Assembly (NCBI GenBank): GCA_947630715.1
Contig: CANRIP010000020.1
Coordinates: 1 to 52,818 of the forward strand
DNA length: 52,818 nt
DNA from: an uncultured Acetatifactor sp.
Lineage (GTDB): Bacteria; Bacillota; Clostridia; Lachnospirales; Lachnospiraceae
Direction: 5' to 3'
Below are positions 9,232 through 16,150 of the stretch, piece after piece (the stretch's first letter is position 1; each line of letters starts with the position of its first letter). The position numbers and the translations under genes are program-made. The notes beneath the pieces were generated by a model that was given only the letters and a program-made list of their open reading frames with translations, was not told the origin of the DNA and searched no databases.

Positions 9232-9280
9232 AAAAAGCAAAAAACAAAAAGCAAAAAGCAAAAAACAAAAGGCAAAAAGC
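9232..9280. repeat. Seven tandem 7-bp units, consensus AAAAARC
   Basis: Seven consecutive heptamers (AAAAAGC, AAAAAAC, AAAAAGC, AAAAAGC, AAAAAAC, AAAAGGC, AAAAAGC) run without a break, with related A-rich sequence on both sides (about 9217-9288). The array lies between the ilvA terminator and the YitT gene. A forward open frame through it (9199-9516) gives only a lysine/glutamine-rich stretch and is not considered a gene. Short units of this kind can change copy number by slippage. Confidence 0.85.
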
Positions 9281-9341
9281 AAACAAAGCGGCAATGGGGC
9301 AAACTTTTCAAAGCGGGAAGACAGATGCGGGGAGGAACGAG

Positions 9342-10307
9342 ATGGGAAGGAATCAAACAGACAAAACGGCCGGGAAGGGGAAGGGCGGAATCCGGGAAAA
9401 GCTTACGGGCAGCGTACAGCAGGATCAGGAAATCCGCTACGAGGCGAGGAAATCCGCGAAACGCAGGGTTGTGGATTATCTGGTCATCACGGTGGCTTCC
9501 TTTCTCTATGCCGTAGCGGTCAGCCTGTTTCTGGATCCCAATTCCCTGGCGCCGGGCGGCGTGACGGGTATTTCCATTATCCTGAACAGGATCACGGGGC
9601 TGGAGACGGGTACCTGGATGCTGTTGATCAATATCCCCATTCTGGCCATAGGCACCTGGAAATTCGGATGGCGTTTTATCCTCTCCACCATGTACTGCAC
9701 CGCGTTAACGTCCCTTTTTACCAACCGTCTGACCCAGTGGGGGCCTGTGACGGAGGATCCGCTTTTGGCGGCGCTTGCCGGAGGAGCGCTGATCGCCGTG
9801 TCGCTGGGGCTGGTGTTCCGGGCCGGCGCGACCACCGGGGGAACGGATATTGTCATTAAACTGTTGAAACTGCGGTTCCCCCATTTAAAAACCGGTTCCC
9901 TGTTCTTAATCACGGACGCGCTGATCGTGGCGGCCTCCGCCTTCGTGTTCCGGAATCTGGACGTGGCTTTGTACGCGGGGCTTGTGGTTTTGGTGAATTC
10001 GCTGCTGCTGGATCTTGTGCTCTACGGGCGGGACGGCGCGAAAATGTTTTTTATTATCAGCGACCGGCCGGAGAGGATCGCCGGACGGCTGTTGGAGGAG
10101 CTGGACGTGGGAGCCACCTTTATCTCCGGGAACGGGGCTTACAGCGGGAAAGAGAAAAAGGTGATCATGTGCGTGATCAAAAAACAGCTTTCCCCCAAGG
10201 CGGAGGAGGTAGTCCGGCAGGAGGATCCGGGGGCGTTTTTGATCATTACCAGCGCCACGGAGATTTTTGGGGAGGGCTATAAAAGCATTTTCAGTGAAAA
10301 AATCTGA
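9342..10307 (+). CDS. YitT-family membrane protein with DUF2179 domain
   Basis: The 321-residue integral membrane protein belongs to the YitT/DUF161 family. The family signature LFLDPNSLAPGGVTGISII lies at the end of the first membrane segment, and further hydrophobic segments follow to about residue 225. A second glycine-rich FRAGATTGGTDI motif lies in the middle. The soluble C-terminus (KMFFIISDRPERIAGRLLEELDVGATF...) is a DUF2179 domain. Its substrate, if any, is unknown. ATG 9342 is chosen because GGAGG at 9331-9335 is ideally spaced; the frame is open to an ATG at 9294. It begins 62 bases after a heptamer repeat array and lies between ilvA and ylxM. No promoter was recognised. Confidence 0.9.
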   Translation: MGRNQTDKTAGKGKGGIREKLTGSVQQDQEIRYEARKSAKRRVVDYLVITVASFLYAVAVSLFLDPNSLAPGGVTGISIILNRITGLETGTWMLLINIPILAIGTWKFGWRFILSTMYCTALTSLFTNRLTQWGPVTEDPLLAALAGGALIAVSLGLVFRAGATTGGTDIVIKLLKLRFPHLKTGSLFLITDALIVAASAFVFRNLDVALYAGLVVLVNSLLLDLVLYGRDGAKMFFIISDRPERIAGRLLEELDVGATFISGNGAYSGKEKKVIMCVIKKQLSPKAEEVVRQEDPGAFLIITSATEIFGEGYKSIFSEKI

Positions 10308-10434
10308 AACCTGGCTGTGGTTTGGGGAAAGCAAAAGCCGTTGCATTCGTTAAAAGCAAAGGTAGGCATTCCTGTAAAAATGCAGGTATTTGTGTCAGGA
10401 TTTTGCGTATGCCATTTGTGTAAAGAAAAAATAC

Positions 10435-10463
10435 TTGACACCCTGCCCGGCATGTAGTAAGAT
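10435..10463 (+). promoter_or_regulatory. Sigma-A promoter of ylxM-ffh
   Basis: TTGACA at 10435-10440, a 17-base spacer and TAAGAT at 10458-10463. The predicted start point near 10470 leaves a leader of only about 10 bases before the ylxM ATG at 10481. Confidence 0.75.
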
Positions 10464-10473
10464 AGGCAGGGTG
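10439..10473. promoter_or_regulatory. 9-bp inverted repeat around the ylxM -10 box
   Basis: CACCCTGCC at 10439-10447 and GGCAGGGTG at 10465-10473 are perfect inverted repeats separated by 17 bases. They start inside the -35 hexamer and bracket the -10 box. Because most of the dyad lies before the transcription start, it would act as DNA (an operator) rather than as an RNA hairpin. The binding protein is unknown; YlxM itself has a helix-turn-helix fold and is one candidate. Confidence 0.6.
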
Positions 10474-10480
10474 CGTGAGA

Positions 10481-10843
10481 ATGAATAAAAGATACGAACA
10501 GACGATGTTGTATGATTTTTACGGGGAACTGCTTACGGAGCATCAGCGGACGATCTATGAGGACGCGGTTTACAATGACATGACTCTGGGAGAGATCGCC
10601 GAGAGACAGGGAATCAGCAGACAGGGCGTTCACGATCTGATCAGGCGCTGCGACAAGATTCTTCAGGAATATGAAAACAGGCTCCACCTGGTGGAACGAT
10701 TCACAAAGGCAAAGGAGACTTTGAGACAGATCCAGTCCCTTGCCGGCGCCGTTTCCCAGGACGGGGCCGGGGAGACGAAGGAGATGGCGGAGAGGCTGAA
10801 ACGCATCGAAACCTTGTCCCAAACGCTGATGGAAGAATTATAA
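10481..10843 (+). CDS. ylxM: YlxM-family helix-turn-helix protein (SRP-associated)
   Basis: The 120-residue protein belongs to the YlxM/p13 family (UPF0122), encoded directly before ffh in most Firmicutes. In streptococci YlxM binds SRP RNA/Ffh and modulates SRP GTPase activity. The N-terminal part matches a sigma-70 region 4-like helix-turn-helix: QRTIYEDAVYNDMTLGEIAE followed by QGISRQGVHDLI. The C-terminus is helical. ATG 10481 is preferred to GTG 10475. It is followed after 19 bases by ffh. The HTH and an operator-like dyad over the promoter make autoregulation possible, which is inference. Confidence 0.9.
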   Translation: MNKRYEQTMLYDFYGELLTEHQRTIYEDAVYNDMTLGEIAERQGISRQGVHDLIRRCDKILQEYENRLHLVERFTKAKETLRQIQSLAGAVSQDGAGETKEMAERLKRIETLSQTLMEEL

Positions 10844-10862
10844 ACACTGTGAGGAATGACTG

Positions 10863-12230
10863 GTGGCATTTGAGAGTTTAACGGATAAATTACAGAATGT
10901 GTTTAAGGGCCTGCGGGGCAAAGGCCGCTTGACGGAGGACGACGTAAGGGCTGCGCTGAAGGAAGTGAAAATGGCCCTTCTGGAAGCGGACGTAAACTTC
11001 CGGGTGGTCAAGCAGTTTGTGAAAACCGTGGAAGAAAGAGCCGTGGGACAGGACGTGATGAACGGCCTCAATCCCGGGCAGATGGTGGTGAAAATCGTCA
11101 ACGAGGAAATGATCGCGCTGATGGGGAGCGAAACCACCGAGATCGCCCTTCAGCCCGGCAAAGCCGTGACCGTCCTGATGATGGCCGGGCTTCAGGGCGC
11201 CGGTAAGACCACCGCCTGTGCCAAGATAGCCGGAAAGCTGAAACAAAAAGGGAAAAAGCCGCTGCTGGCCGCCTGCGATATTTACAGGCCGGCCGCTGTC
11301 GAGCAGTTGCAAATTAACGGCAAAAAGACGGACACCGACGTGTTCGCCATGGGGACGGACCACAAGCCTGTGGAAATCGCGAAAGAGGCCATAGCTTACG
11401 CGGAAAAAAACGGGCACAATGTGGTAATTCTGGATACCGCCGGCCGTCTTCATGTGGACGAAGACATGATGGCGGAATTAAAGGAGATCAAGGAAAACGT
11501 CGCGGTGCATCAGACCCTTCTGGTGGTGGACGCCATGACCGGTCAGGACGCTGTGAACGTGGCCAAGGAATTTGACGAAAAGGTGGGGATCGACGGCGTC
11601 GTTCTCACCAAGATGGACGGAGATACCAGAGGCGGCGCGGCCTTATCCATCCGGGCTGTGACCGGCAGACCCATCCTGTATGTGGGAATGGGGGAAAAGC
11701 TCTCCGACATGGAGCAGTTTTACCCGGACAGGATGGCGAACCGGATCCTGGGAATGGGAGACGTGCTGACCCTGATTGAAAAAGCCCAGGAGAACATCGA
11801 TCTGGACGAGGAGCGGGGCCGGGAGATGGTCGGCCGCATGAAAAAAGGGAAATTTGATTTCGAGGATTACCTGGAGAGCATGAAACAGATGCGGAACATG
11901 GGAGGGCTGTCCGGAATCCTGGGGATGCTGCCGGGCCTGGGGATCCGGAGTGCGGACATCGAATCCATGGTGGACGAAAAACAGCTCAAACATATGGAGG
12001 CCATCGTGCTGTCCATGACCCGACAGGAGAGACAGAATCCCAAGCTGTTAAATCCCCAGAGGAAACATCGGATCGCCAAAGGGGCGGGCGTGGACATTGC
12101 CGTGGTGAACCGTTTCCTCAAGCAGTTTGAGCAGAGCCAGAAAATGATGAAACAGGTGGGCGGCGGCAAGAGAGGCCGGGGACTGTTCGGCGGTTTTCCT
12201 GGCATGGGGGGCGGCAAGTTCCCCTTTTAA
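10863..12230 (+). CDS. ffh: Signal recognition particle protein Ffh (SRP54)
   Basis: The 455-residue SRP GTPase binds 4.5S/6S RNA and hydrophobic signal sequences, and delivers nascent chains to FtsY. N domain, then G domain with G1 GLQGAGKTT at 109-117, DIYRPAAVEQL, DTAGRL and TKMDGDTRGGA, then a methionine-rich M domain from about residue 300 (MKQMRNMGGLSGILGMLPG). The C-terminal tail is Gly/Lys-rich (GGGKRGRGLFGGFPGMGGGK). The start is GTG 10863, with GAGGA at 10851-10855 spaced 7 bases. It is co-transcribed with ylxM and probably the source of transcripts into rpsP. Confidence 0.98.
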   Translation: MAFESLTDKLQNVFKGLRGKGRLTEDDVRAALKEVKMALLEADVNFRVVKQFVKTVEERAVGQDVMNGLNPGQMVVKIVNEEMIALMGSETTEIALQPGKAVTVLMMAGLQGAGKTTACAKIAGKLKQKGKKPLLAACDIYRPAAVEQLQINGKKTDTDVFAMGTDHKPVEIAKEAIAYAEKNGHNVVILDTAGRLHVDEDMMAELKEIKENVAVHQTLLVVDAMTGQDAVNVAKEFDEKVGIDGVVLTKMDGDTRGGAALSIRAVTGRPILYVGMGEKLSDMEQFYPDRMANRILGMGDVLTLIEKAQENIDLDEERGREMVGRMKKGKFDFEDYLESMKQMRNMGGLSGILGMLPGLGIRSADIESMVDEKQLKHMEAIVLSMTRQERQNPKLLNPQRKHRIAKGAGVDIAVVNRFLKQFEQSQKMMKQVGGGKRGRGLFGGFPGMGGGKFPF

Positions 12231-12345
12231 AGCAGGAAACCTGATGGCGGACGGTGAACAGGGATCCGGACGGCGGCTGTCCGAACGGTCCTTTTCATAA
12301 AAAACAACAGAATTTGCCGCAGCAAGCGGCGGAAAGAGGTAAGAG

Positions 12346-12591
12346 ATGGCAGTAAAAATCAGATTGAAAAGAATGGGACAGAAGAAGGCTCCTTTTTATA
12401 GAATTGTGGTAGCCGATTCCCGTTCCCCCAGAGACGGAAGATTTATCGAGGAGATCGGCACATATGATCCCAACACCGATCCCAGCACCTTCAAGGTCAA
12501 CGAGGAGTTGGCGAAAAAGTGGCTGGCAAACGGCGCACAGCCTACCGAGGTAGTGGGAAAGATCTTTAAGGCAGCCGGCATTGAGAAGTAA
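12346..12591 (+). CDS. rpsP: 30S ribosomal protein S16
   Basis: The 81-residue product begins [20 protein letters not shown], the conserved S16 N-terminus, and continues with [19 protein letters not shown]16 is an early-binding small-subunit protein. It lies 115 bases after ffh. A small hairpin (GCCGC/GCGGC around 12316-12330) sits just before its AGAGG ribosome binding site. It heads the conserved rpsP-khpA-rimM-trmD-rplS order. Confidence 0.98.
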   Translation: MAVKIRLKRMGQKKAPFYRIVVADSRSPRDGRFIEEIGTYDPNTDPSTFKVNEELAKKWLANGAQPTEVVGKIFKAAGIEK

Positions 12592-12632
12592 AGATTCGGT
12601 CAAAAAGATTCTGATTCTTAGGAGGTGGCCTG

Positions 12633-12860
12633 ATGAAAGAATTAGTGGAAGTGGTGGCGAAAGCTCTGGTGGATCATCCGGACGAGGTGGTCGTCACGGA
12701 GAGAACCGAGGGTAAGATCGTGATTCTGGAGCTTCATGTGGCGCCGTCCGATATGGGCAAAGTGATCGGCAGACAGGGCAGGATCGCCAAATCGATCCGC
12801 GCCGTGGTGAAAGCGGCGTCATCCAAAGAAAACAAGCGGGTGGACGTGGAAATCATGTAA
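12633..12860 (+). CDS. khpA: KH-domain RNA-binding protein KhpA
   Basis: The 75-residue protein is a single KH domain with the GXXG loop in VIGRQGRIAKSIR. It is KhpA (YlqC), which in Firmicutes pairs with KhpB/Jag to bind RNA and affects cell division and cell wall synthesis. The start has AGGAGG at 12620-12625 with 7 bases spacing. It is in its usual place between rpsP and rimM; the ylqD gene found between khpA and rimM in B. subtilis is missing. Confidence 0.95.
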   Translation: MKELVEVVAKALVDHPDEVVVTERTEGKIVILELHVAPSDMGKVIGRQGRIAKSIRAVVKAASSKENKRVDVEIM

Positions 12861-12888
12861 GCGGATTCTTGTTCAACCGACGCATTCC

Positions 12889-12926
12889 GGCAGGGAGGGA
12901 CGATTTTTGTTCCTCCTTGCCTGTTT
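12889..12926 (+). terminator. Terminator-like hairpin after khpA
   Basis: GGCAGGGAGGGAC (12889-12901) pairs with GTTCCTCCTTGCC (12909-12921), 13 pairs with two G-T wobbles and a T-rich loop. The following tract TGTTT is weak, so it may attenuate rather than stop transcription before rimM. The motif CAGGGAGGGAC recurs at about 12943-12953. Confidence 0.5.
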
Positions 12927-13016
12927 CCCCGGCCGCCATGCCAGGGAGGGACTGCCCGTCTCTGACGGACGGCGCCCGGCACGGACAGGACAGATCACAG
13001 TGAGGGATCAGATGTC

Positions 13017-13532
13017 ATGGAAAAATTTTTACAGGTTGGAATCATTACCGCGCCCCACGGGCTGCAGGGGGAAGTGAAGGTTTTCCCCACCACGGACGAT
13101 CCGAAACGGTTTCGCCAGCTCCGGAAAGTGTTCCTTGACACCGGAAAAGGGCGTGTGGAGCTGGAAGTGGCAGGGGTCAGATTTTTCAAACAGTTTGTGA
13201 TTCTGAAATTCCGCGGCCTGGACAGCATCGACCAGGTGGAACGTTACCGGCAGACGCCGCTTTTGGTGGACCGGGAAAACGCGGTCAAGCTGGATCGGGA
13301 CGAATACTTTGTGGCGGATCTGGAAGGGCTTTCGGTCCGGGACGAGGACGGAAACCACATAGGCGTTTTAAAAAGCGTGATGGAGACTGGGGCCAATGAC
13401 GTTTATGTCATTGAACTTAACGATAAGCGGGAACTGCTGCTGCCCGCCATCCGGCAATGTGTCCTGGAGGTGGACGTGGAGGCGGGATTTATCAGAATAC
13501 ACATCATGGAGGGGCTGCTGGACGAGACATGA
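13017..13532 (+). CDS. rimM: 16S rRNA processing/ribosome maturation factor RimM
   Basis: The 171-residue protein assists 30S head assembly and binds S19. The N-terminal domain starts with the RimM motif VGIITAPHGLQGEVKV, and the C-terminal PRC-barrel contains EYFVADLEGLSV and VMETGANDVYVIE. The length is normal. The stop TGA overlaps the trmD start (ATGA at 13529-13532), so the two are translationally coupled. About 155 bases separate it from khpA. Confidence 0.96.
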   Translation: MEKFLQVGIITAPHGLQGEVKVFPTTDDPKRFRQLRKVFLDTGKGRVELEVAGVRFFKQFVILKFRGLDSIDQVERYRQTPLLVDRENAVKLDRDEYFVADLEGLSVRDEDGNHIGVLKSVMETGANDVYVIELNDKRELLLPAIRQCVLEVDVEAGFIRIHIMEGLLDET

Positions 13533-14956
13533 TTACGTTTCATGTGCTGACGCTGTTCCCGGAGATGATTGCCCGGGGACTGGACGCAAGTATCCTGGGA
13601 AGGGCCGTGGATCAGAAGATCATCGCCGTGAATCCCGTGGATATCAGAGAATATACGGACGACAAGCACGGCAGGGTGGACGATACCCCGTACGGAGGCG
13701 GAGCCGGCATGCTGATGCAGGCCCAGCCTGTTTATGACGCCCACAGGGCCGTTTCCGGGGGGAAACAGATCCGTACCCTGTATGTGACGCCCCAGGGAAA
13801 GCGTTTCTGTCAGAAGATGGCCCAGGAGCTTGCGAAGGAGGAGGAGCTGATCCTGCTTTGCGGCCATTATGAGGGAATCGACGAGCGGGCCCTGGAGGAA
13901 GTGGTCACGGATTATGTCTCCATCGGGGATTATGTGCTGACCGGCGGGGAGCTGGCGGCGATGGTGATGATCGACGCGGTGGCCAGGCTGGTTCCGGGGG
14001 TTTTGGGGAACGGAGCCTCCGCTCAGGAGGAAAGCTTTTTTAACGATCTGCTGGAATATCCCCAGTATACAAGGCCGGAGATCTGGCGGGGAAAAAGGGT
14101 GCCGGAGGTTCTGCTGTCGGGGAATCACGAAAAGATCCGAAACTGGCGTCTGGAACAGTCCAGGGAGCGGACAAAATCCCGGCGGCCCGACCTTTACGGC
14201 CGGTACCAGGAGAGACAGCGGTTGATGGAACGGCTGTCCGGGGACAAGAGAAACCAGATTCCCCTGATGGAATGCCTGGCCAGAGGGCAGGGCAGCATCG
14301 TGAGCGTCTCAGGGGAGGATGCCGCCGTTTACCACCGGGAAAGCGGCGTGTGCATGGTGAAGGCATCTTCCCCGGAAAGCGGGCGGTTTCTGTTAAGCGC
14401 TTGCCCCGGGGAAACCAAACGATATCTGGTGGGCCGGGATTTTATGGCGCAGATGCTGAAGGAGCTGGGCTGTGTGGAGCTTTGCCGCTGCCGGCAGTTT
14501 CTCTATACCCGGAAGGTGCCGCTTTCCGTCCCGCATAAGGAAATCCGCAAGCTGGAGCCGGAGGATCTTCCCCATCTTCTGGCGGTCTGCGGCGGGCAAA
14601 ACCGTTCCTATCTGGAGGAACGGCTGTGTTCAGGCGCGGTGTACGGCGCGTTCCGACAGGGGAAACTTACGGGATGTGCGGGCATACACGCCTGGGGCGG
14701 CCTGGGGATGCTCTATGTGGCGGAGGATGCCAGAGGGAACGGCATCGGGTCGTCTCTGGAAGCCTATGTCATAAACCGTCTGCTGGAGCGCGGCTATACC
14801 CCCTACGGCCATGTCCCGGCTGACCGGGAAGCCGCTCTTGGGCTTCAGGAAAAGCTGGGGCTGTATCAGGCGGGGGATACCTTTTACTGGCTGGAAAGGC
14901 CGGCGCCGGCAAAACAGGGACAAAGCCGGGGCTTTTGGCCCCAAAACCCGGCCTAA
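13529..14956 (+). CDS. trmD: tRNA (guanine37-N1)-methyltransferase TrmD fused to a C-terminal GNAT-like domain
   Basis: Residues 1 to about 235 are a complete TrmD, which makes m1G37 in tRNAs: VDDTPYGGGAGMLM at 50-63, the knot motifs VTPQGKRF and LCGHYEGIDERA, and SIGDYVLTGGELAA at 131-144. TrmD usually ends near residue 240; this protein runs to 475. Residues about 245-460 look like a GNAT acetyltransferase of the FR47 type: YVAEDARGNGIGSSL at 396-410 is the acetyl-CoA loop (R/QxxGxG/A), preceded by a beta strand GCAGIHAW and followed by GLQEKLGLYQAGDTFYWL. The frame is continuous. Internal ATGs at about 14224 and 14268 lack a ribosome binding site, so a fusion is more likely than two genes. 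The acceptor substrate is unknown. Confidence 0.93.
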   Translation: MITFHVLTLFPEMIARGLDASILGRAVDQKIIAVNPVDIREYTDDKHGRVDDTPYGGGAGMLMQAQPVYDAHRAVSGGKQIRTLYVTPQGKRFCQKMAQELAKEEELILLCGHYEGIDERALEEVVTDYVSIGDYVLTGGELAAMVMIDAVARLVPGVLGNGASAQEESFFNDLLEYPQYTRPEIWRGKRVPEVLLSGNHEKIRNWRLEQSRERTKSRRPDLYGRYQERQRLMERLSGDKRNQIPLMECLARGQGSIVSVSGEDAAVYHRESGVCMVKASSPESGRFLLSACPGETKRYLVGRDFMAQMLKELGCVELCRCRQFLYTRKVPLSVPHKEIRKLEPEDLPHLLAVCGGQNRSYLEERLCSGAVYGAFRQGKLTGCAGIHAWGGLGMLYVAEDARGNGIGSSLEAYVINRLLERGYTPYGHVPADREAALGLQEKLGLYQAGDTFYWLERPAPAKQGQSRGFWPQNPA

Positions 14957-14979
14957 CCCGGCGTTATGACAAAAAATGC

Positions 14980-15008
14980 TTGCATTTCCCGGGGGAGTAT
15001 GATAAAAT
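14980..15008 (+). promoter_or_regulatory. Candidate promoter of rplS
   Basis: TTGCAT at 14980-14985, a 17-base spacer and TAAAAT at 15003-15008. The -35 box is poor and the -10 box is good. It would give a leader of roughly 95 bases before rplS. Confidence 0.4.
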
Positions 15009-15014
15009 TTCATA

Positions 15015-15108
15015 GTTGCGAAAAATGGGGTGGTCCTCTGTTACCGTGGAGTCCGAGCGAGTCTCCATCTATGTATTAAGAACATCCAATTCAAAAAGGA
15101 GGCTCAGT
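15015..15108 (+). promoter_or_regulatory. Structured leader before rplS, possible L19 leader
   Basis: About 95 bases of leader precede rplS. TGGAG (15047-15051) can pair with CTCCA (15063-15067), and the AGGAGG site lies at 15097-15102. L19 leader RNAs are known in Firmicutes; whether this one belongs to that family cannot be decided by eye. Confidence 0.3.
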
Positions 15109-15456
15109 ATGAGTGACATCATTAAGGAGATTGAAGCTGGACAACTGAAGGAGAAAGTGGACGACTTTGAGGTTGGCGATACCGTCAGGGTATACGGAAA
15201 GATCAAAGAAGGAAACAGGGAAAGGATCCAGGTGTTTGAGGGCGTTGTGCTGAAACGCCAGGGCGGCAGCAACCGGGAAACCTTTACCGTGAGAAAATCT
15301 TCCAACGGGATCGGCGTGGAAAAGACATGGCCCCTGCATTCCCCCAACGTAGAGAAGGTGGAGGTAGTCAGAAAGGGCAAAGTAAGACGGGCAAAGCTGA
15401 ATTACCTGAGAAACCGCATCGGCAAGAAGGCCAAGGTAAAAGAGCTTGTGAAATAA
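15109..15456 (+). CDS. rplS: 50S ribosomal protein L19
   Basis: The 115-residue product has the L19 motifs [33 protein letters not shown] and the C-terminal [20 protein letters not shown] (each part visible). L19 lies at the subunit interface. ATG 15109 is chosen because AGGAGG at 15097-15102 is 6 bases away; the open frame upstream to 15016 is leader. It ends the core translation cluster and is followed by a strong terminator. Confidence 0.98.
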   Translation: MSDIIKEIEAGQLKEKVDDFEVGDTVRVYGKIKEGNRERIQVFEGVVLKRQGGSNRETFTVRKSSNGIGVEKTWPLHSPNVEKVEVVRKGKVRRAKLNYLRNRIGKKAKVKELVK

Positions 15457-15463
15457 GCAGCCG

Positions 15464-15494
15464 AAAGGACAATTACCTGTGTAATTGTCCTTTT
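15464..15494 (+). terminator. Strong intrinsic terminator after rplS
   Basis: AAAGGACAATTAC (15464-15476) and GTAATTGTCCTTT (15481-15493) form a perfect 13-pair stem with a four-base loop CTGT, ending in TTTT. Confidence 0.92.
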
Positions 15495-15510
15495 CTGATT
15501 TCTGCTTCTG

Positions 15511-15519
15511 TGATATACT
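15511..15519 (+). promoter_or_regulatory. Extended -10 promoter of lepB-rbgA unit
   Basis: TGATATACT contains the TGN extension and TATACT (15514-15519). No good -35 box is seen at the right distance, as is common for extended -10 promoters. It lies 25 bases past the rplS terminator and 33 bases before lepB. Confidence 0.5.
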
Positions 15520-15552
15520 GAATGGGAACAGGGTGACGCAAAGGGTTATGAC

Positions 15553-16131
15553 ATGGCAAGGATCAAGGAATTAAGTTTTTATAAAAAAAAGAAGAAGATC
15601 AGCTCTGCCGTTGTCCGCGAGGTATTTTCCTGGATTTTCGGCATTGTGGCCGCGATTTTTATCGCCGGGGTGCTGGTCTATTTCCTGGGGATGACCACCA
15701 ACGTGGTGGGGGTTTCCATGGAGCCCACCCTTTACAACCAGCAGCAGATCTTTATCAACCGGTTTGCCTATGTGATCTCATCCCCCCGCCGGGGCGATGT
15801 GGTGGTGTTCCTTCCCAGGGGGAATGAAAACGCCCACTACTATGTCAAGCGGGTGGTGGCCGTGCCCGGGGACAGAGTGATGATCCGAAACGGAACCTTT
15901 TTTGTCAACGGCATTGAAAGCTCCTGGGTGACGGAACGGATCCTGGATCCCGGGATTGCGGAAAACGAATTGACGCTGGCGGCGGGGGAATATTTCTGTA
16001 TCGGAGACAATCCGGGAAACAGTGAAGACAGCCGCTTTGCAAACATCGGCCCGGTGGCGGAGTCCGATATCATAGGGAAGGTATGGTTCCGCGGCTCCTG
16101 CGAGGAGCAGGGCATGGGGTTTGTGAAATAA
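15553..16131 (+). CDS. lepB: Type I signal peptidase (first copy)
   Basis: The 192-residue membrane-anchored serine protease cleaves signal peptides of exported proteins. A lysine-rich N-terminus precedes one membrane segment (about residues 25-47). The catalytic serine is S55 in GVSMEPTL and the general-base lysine is K99 in YYVKRVVAVPGD. The late GDNPGNSEDSR motif is also present. It is the single-anchor Gram-positive type. It is followed by rbgA after 19 bases; a second signal peptidase lies at 17072. Confidence 0.95.
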   Translation: MARIKELSFYKKKKKISSAVVREVFSWIFGIVAAIFIAGVLVYFLGMTTNVVGVSMEPTLYNQQQIFINRFAYVISSPRRGDVVVFLPRGNENAHYYVKRVVAVPGDRVMIRNGTFFVNGIESSWVTERILDPGIAENELTLAAGEYFCIGDNPGNSEDSRFANIGPVAESDIIGKVWFRGSCEEQGMGFVK

Positions 16132-16150
16132 GCCGCGGACGGAAAGCACA

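Noticed and set aside
9199..9516. Lys/Gln-rich 105-codon forward open frame across the heptamer array
   Set aside because: It begins in low-complexity repeat sequence, runs into the YitT gene in a different frame and has no ribosome binding site.
14268..14956. Separate acetyltransferase gene starting at an internal ATG in trmD
   Set aside because: No Shine-Dalgarno sequence before the internal ATGs and no stop codon between the two domains, so a fusion is the simpler reading.
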